Shown: positions 8,029 through 8,898 of the stretch, one piece after another
Layout of the letters: every line of letters begins with the position of its first letter
How positions within the stretch are numbered: the stretch's first letter is position 1
Origin: an uncultured Gammaproteobacteria bacterium
GTDB taxonomy: Bacteria > Pseudomonadota > Gammaproteobacteria > Ga0077536
DNA length: 8,898 nucleotides
Assembly: GCA_903866355.1 (NCBI GenBank)
Contig: CAIPNE010000243.1
Coordinates: forward strand, 1-8,898
Direction: 5' to 3'
Notes under the pieces: generated by a model
The model's input: the letters and a program-made list of their open reading frames with translations, nothing else
Told to the model about the DNA's origin: nothing
Database searches by the model: none
Program-made: the position numbers and the translations under genes

Positions 8029-8152
8029 GTTAGCCTAGCTGCGTAGCCTGCGGGAAAGATGGGGGTCTTCAGCCATCGTAACGAGTGACCACCCTTCGGT
8101 TTGCGTTATGCCATTCTATCCCATTTCGCTAACCGCCGAGAAGACGGCTAAC
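8029..8152. repeat. Spaced inverted repeat GTTAGCC / GGCTAAC in the operon-to-island junction
   Basis: GTTAGCC at 8029-8035 is the reverse complement of GGCTAAC at 8146-8152. A further GCTAAC lies at 8128-8133, and TAGCCT occurs at 8031 and 8044. The pair brackets most of the 144-base gap between the giant gene and the next gene. A 7-bp match is short and could be chance; no function is assigned. Confidence 0.3.
8077..8110 (+). other. Imperfect hairpin in the gap after the operon
   Basis: CGTAACG (8077-8083) can pair with CGTTATG (8104-8110) through 7 pairs including one G-U. An inner GACC/GGTT stem (8087-8090 with 8098-8101) also has one G-U, closing a 7-base loop. No T-run follows, so it is not a standard intrinsic terminator. 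It could slow RNA decay after the operon or belong to the leader of the next gene. Confidence 0.3.
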
Positions 8153-8157
8153 CCATC

Positions 8158-8604
8158 ATGATGACGATTACTTCAAACTCAGTTTCCATGACCGGCGAAC
8201 CCGCGCGTCAATTCGCCCGCCTTTCAATCGCCATGCGTAGGCTGGGCAGGGCATTGCTGATGCAGCCGGGCGGGGGCTATGCCTCGGCTGACGGCGCGCC
8301 ATTGCCCAGTGAAGAGGAGATCCGTGCCGCGCTAGCCGATGAAGAACTGTCCCGCACTCGCGCTCTTATGTCCGTCATCAGCGCGCGTCAGTTACGTCTC
8401 TGGCTGCATGGGGCAGGTCTCTTGGAGCAGATCCCGAAGTTGATTGCCGCCATGCCCGAGCCACAGCGAACCACGGCGCAGATCGAGTGGGAATTTTCCA
8501 CCGACTACCAACGCGAACACCCTTTGGTGAAACAGCTCGGCACGGCTCTTCGCTTGACGAGCGCCGACATGGATCTGGCATGGCAGCAGGCGGCTGGACT
8601 TTGA
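8158..8604 (+). CDS. Small helical protein of unknown function, possibly phage- or island-derived
   Basis: A protein of 148 residues that I cannot assign to a named family. It starts with two successive Met codons (8158 and 8161); a GAGAAG at 8138-8143 is the only candidate ribosome binding site and sits 14 bases before the first ATG, rather far. No signal peptide or membrane segment is seen. The middle (residues 58-105) is predicted helical. The end, about 108-148, has the pattern A-x-I-E-W-E-F-S-T-x-Y then HPLVKQLGTALRLT and D-x-x-W-x-x-A. I recall similar WE...(R)(D/E)xPLV...LGLT...A endings in small proteins of phage structural clusters; this is memory, not a search. It is convergent with the recombinase gene 20 bases away, which fits a mobile-island setting, and is separated from the upstream operon by 144 bases. 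Confidence 0.75.
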   Translation: MMTITSNSVSMTGEPARQFARLSIAMRRLGRALLMQPGGGYASADGAPLPSEEEIRAALADEELSRTRALMSVISARQLRLWLHGAGLLEQIPKLIAAMPEPQRTTAQIEWEFSTDYQREHPLVKQLGTALRLTSADMDLAWQQAAGL

Positions 8605-8607
8605 AGC

Positions 8608-8621
8608 TCGTTGCGCAACGA
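8608..8621. repeat. Perfect 14-bp palindrome between convergent genes
   Basis: TCGTTGCGCAACGA reads the same on both strands and fills most of the gap between the stop at 8604 and the stop of the opposing gene at 8625. As RNA it could fold with a 5-bp stem and 4-base loop on either strand, but no T-run follows on either side. It may be a weak bidirectional terminator, a binding site for a dimeric protein, or chance. Confidence 0.45.
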
Positions 8622-8624
8622 ACA

Positions 8625-8897
8625 TCAACCTAGGATGGCGTCGATGAGTTTCCTTGGCCGACGGGGCCTCATTGTCGGTTTTGCTACCTCAGGCGGAACC
8701 CAGCCCTTGGGGGGCATGATGGAGAACCATTCATTGGCTTCCGGTTCCGTGACTAATTCGCGGTAGTGTTTAAAGATGATGTCCGGTGAATTGCCCGCCT
8801 CCAGAGCCACTTTGGCCGCGTCTTTAACAACGGCGAGACGGTAGCTGATGTAGGAGTGACGCAGCGCATTTCGAGGCCACTCCATGCCAAGCTTTTC
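8625..8897 (-). CDS. C-terminal fragment of a tyrosine recombinase/integrase (5' end beyond the window)
   Basis: The reverse-strand frame is open to the right edge and ends at TGA (8625-8627), giving 90 visible residues. The ATG at 8885 is probably internal, because the four codons before it are also open and the motifs begin at once. LRHSYISYRL matches the Arg/His box of tyrosine recombinases. AGNSPDIIFKHYREL matches the final box, with the Tyr nucleophile nine residues after the position that is His or Trp in most members; here that position is Asn. The His of the canonical HxxR motif is also not in its place (WPRNALRH). I recall GNS...HYREL variants among verrucomicrobial integrases, so this may be a subfamily trait rather than decay. 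A basic tail (PRRPRK) follows. It would catalyse strand exchange in integration or excision of an element. Whether it is active cannot be judged without the N-terminal part. Confidence 0.85.
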   Translation of the reverse strand, partial: EKLGMEWPRNALRHSYISYRLAVVKDAAKVALEAGNSPDIIFKHYRELVTEPEANEWFSIMPPKGWVPPEVAKPTMRPRRPRKLIDAILG

Positions 8898-8898
8898 A

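Noticed and set aside
8018..8049. Sigma-70 promoter starting with TTGACT
   Set aside because: The -35 box is good, but the only -10-like hexamer (TAGCCT at 8044) is weak and 20 bases away.
8029..8152. Integron attC site in the junction
   Set aside because: The inverted pair is in the wrong orientation (GTT...AAC rather than AAC...GTT), and the GTTATGC at 8105-8111 has no proper partner 60-130 bases upstream.
8392..8628. Reverse-strand frame of 78 codons over the small helical protein
   Set aside because: It overlaps two better-supported genes and has no recognisable features.
1..8898. tRNA, rRNA or CRISPR array
   Set aside because: No cloverleaf-like sequence, rRNA segment or regularly spaced repeats were seen on either strand.

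Overview
The window looks like part of a genome from the phylum Verrucomicrobiota or a close relative. The reasons are a high-GC coding bias in the first two genes, weak Shine-Dalgarno sites, a very long exported protein built from LamG, RTX, HYR and Ig-like modules, and a tyrosine recombinase of a type I associate with that phylum. This assignment is inference from sequence style, since no marker gene is present.

Positions 1-8013 read as one rightward operon of three genes, with gaps of only 2 and 3 bases between them. The first gene enters from the left edge and shows its last 828 residues: helical and coiled-coil segments followed by a beta-rich C-terminus. Its layout and several short motifs resemble the C-terminal half of Tc-toxin A subunits (pore-forming helices plus TcB-binding domain). 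The second gene encodes a lipoprotein of the SurA/PrsA parvulin type that keeps the GGDLGW signature but appears to have lost both conserved histidines, so it may be a chaperone rather than an isomerase. The third encodes a 1490-residue Sec-exported mosaic protein: calcium-binding aspartate loops, a LamG-like lectin fold, four RTX nonapeptides, HYR, two Ig-like domains, a He_PIG-like domain and a large beta-rich C-terminal region. It is lower in GC than the two genes before it.

Positions 8014-8157 are a non-coding junction with short inverted repeats and an imperfect hairpin. Beyond it lie a small helical protein (8158-8604) with a phage-like feel and, convergent to it, the C-terminal end of a tyrosine recombinase that runs off the right edge. 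A perfect 14-bp palindrome sits in the 20-bp gap between them. The right end is therefore probably the edge of a mobile or accessory island.

The working idea is an envelope or extracellular system: a giant Tc-like translocator or surface protein, a dedicated periplasmic chaperone, and a large calcium-stabilised adhesin or binding protein made from the same transcript. No TcB/TcC partner, type I exporter or outer-membrane secretion gene is visible here; they could lie further left.
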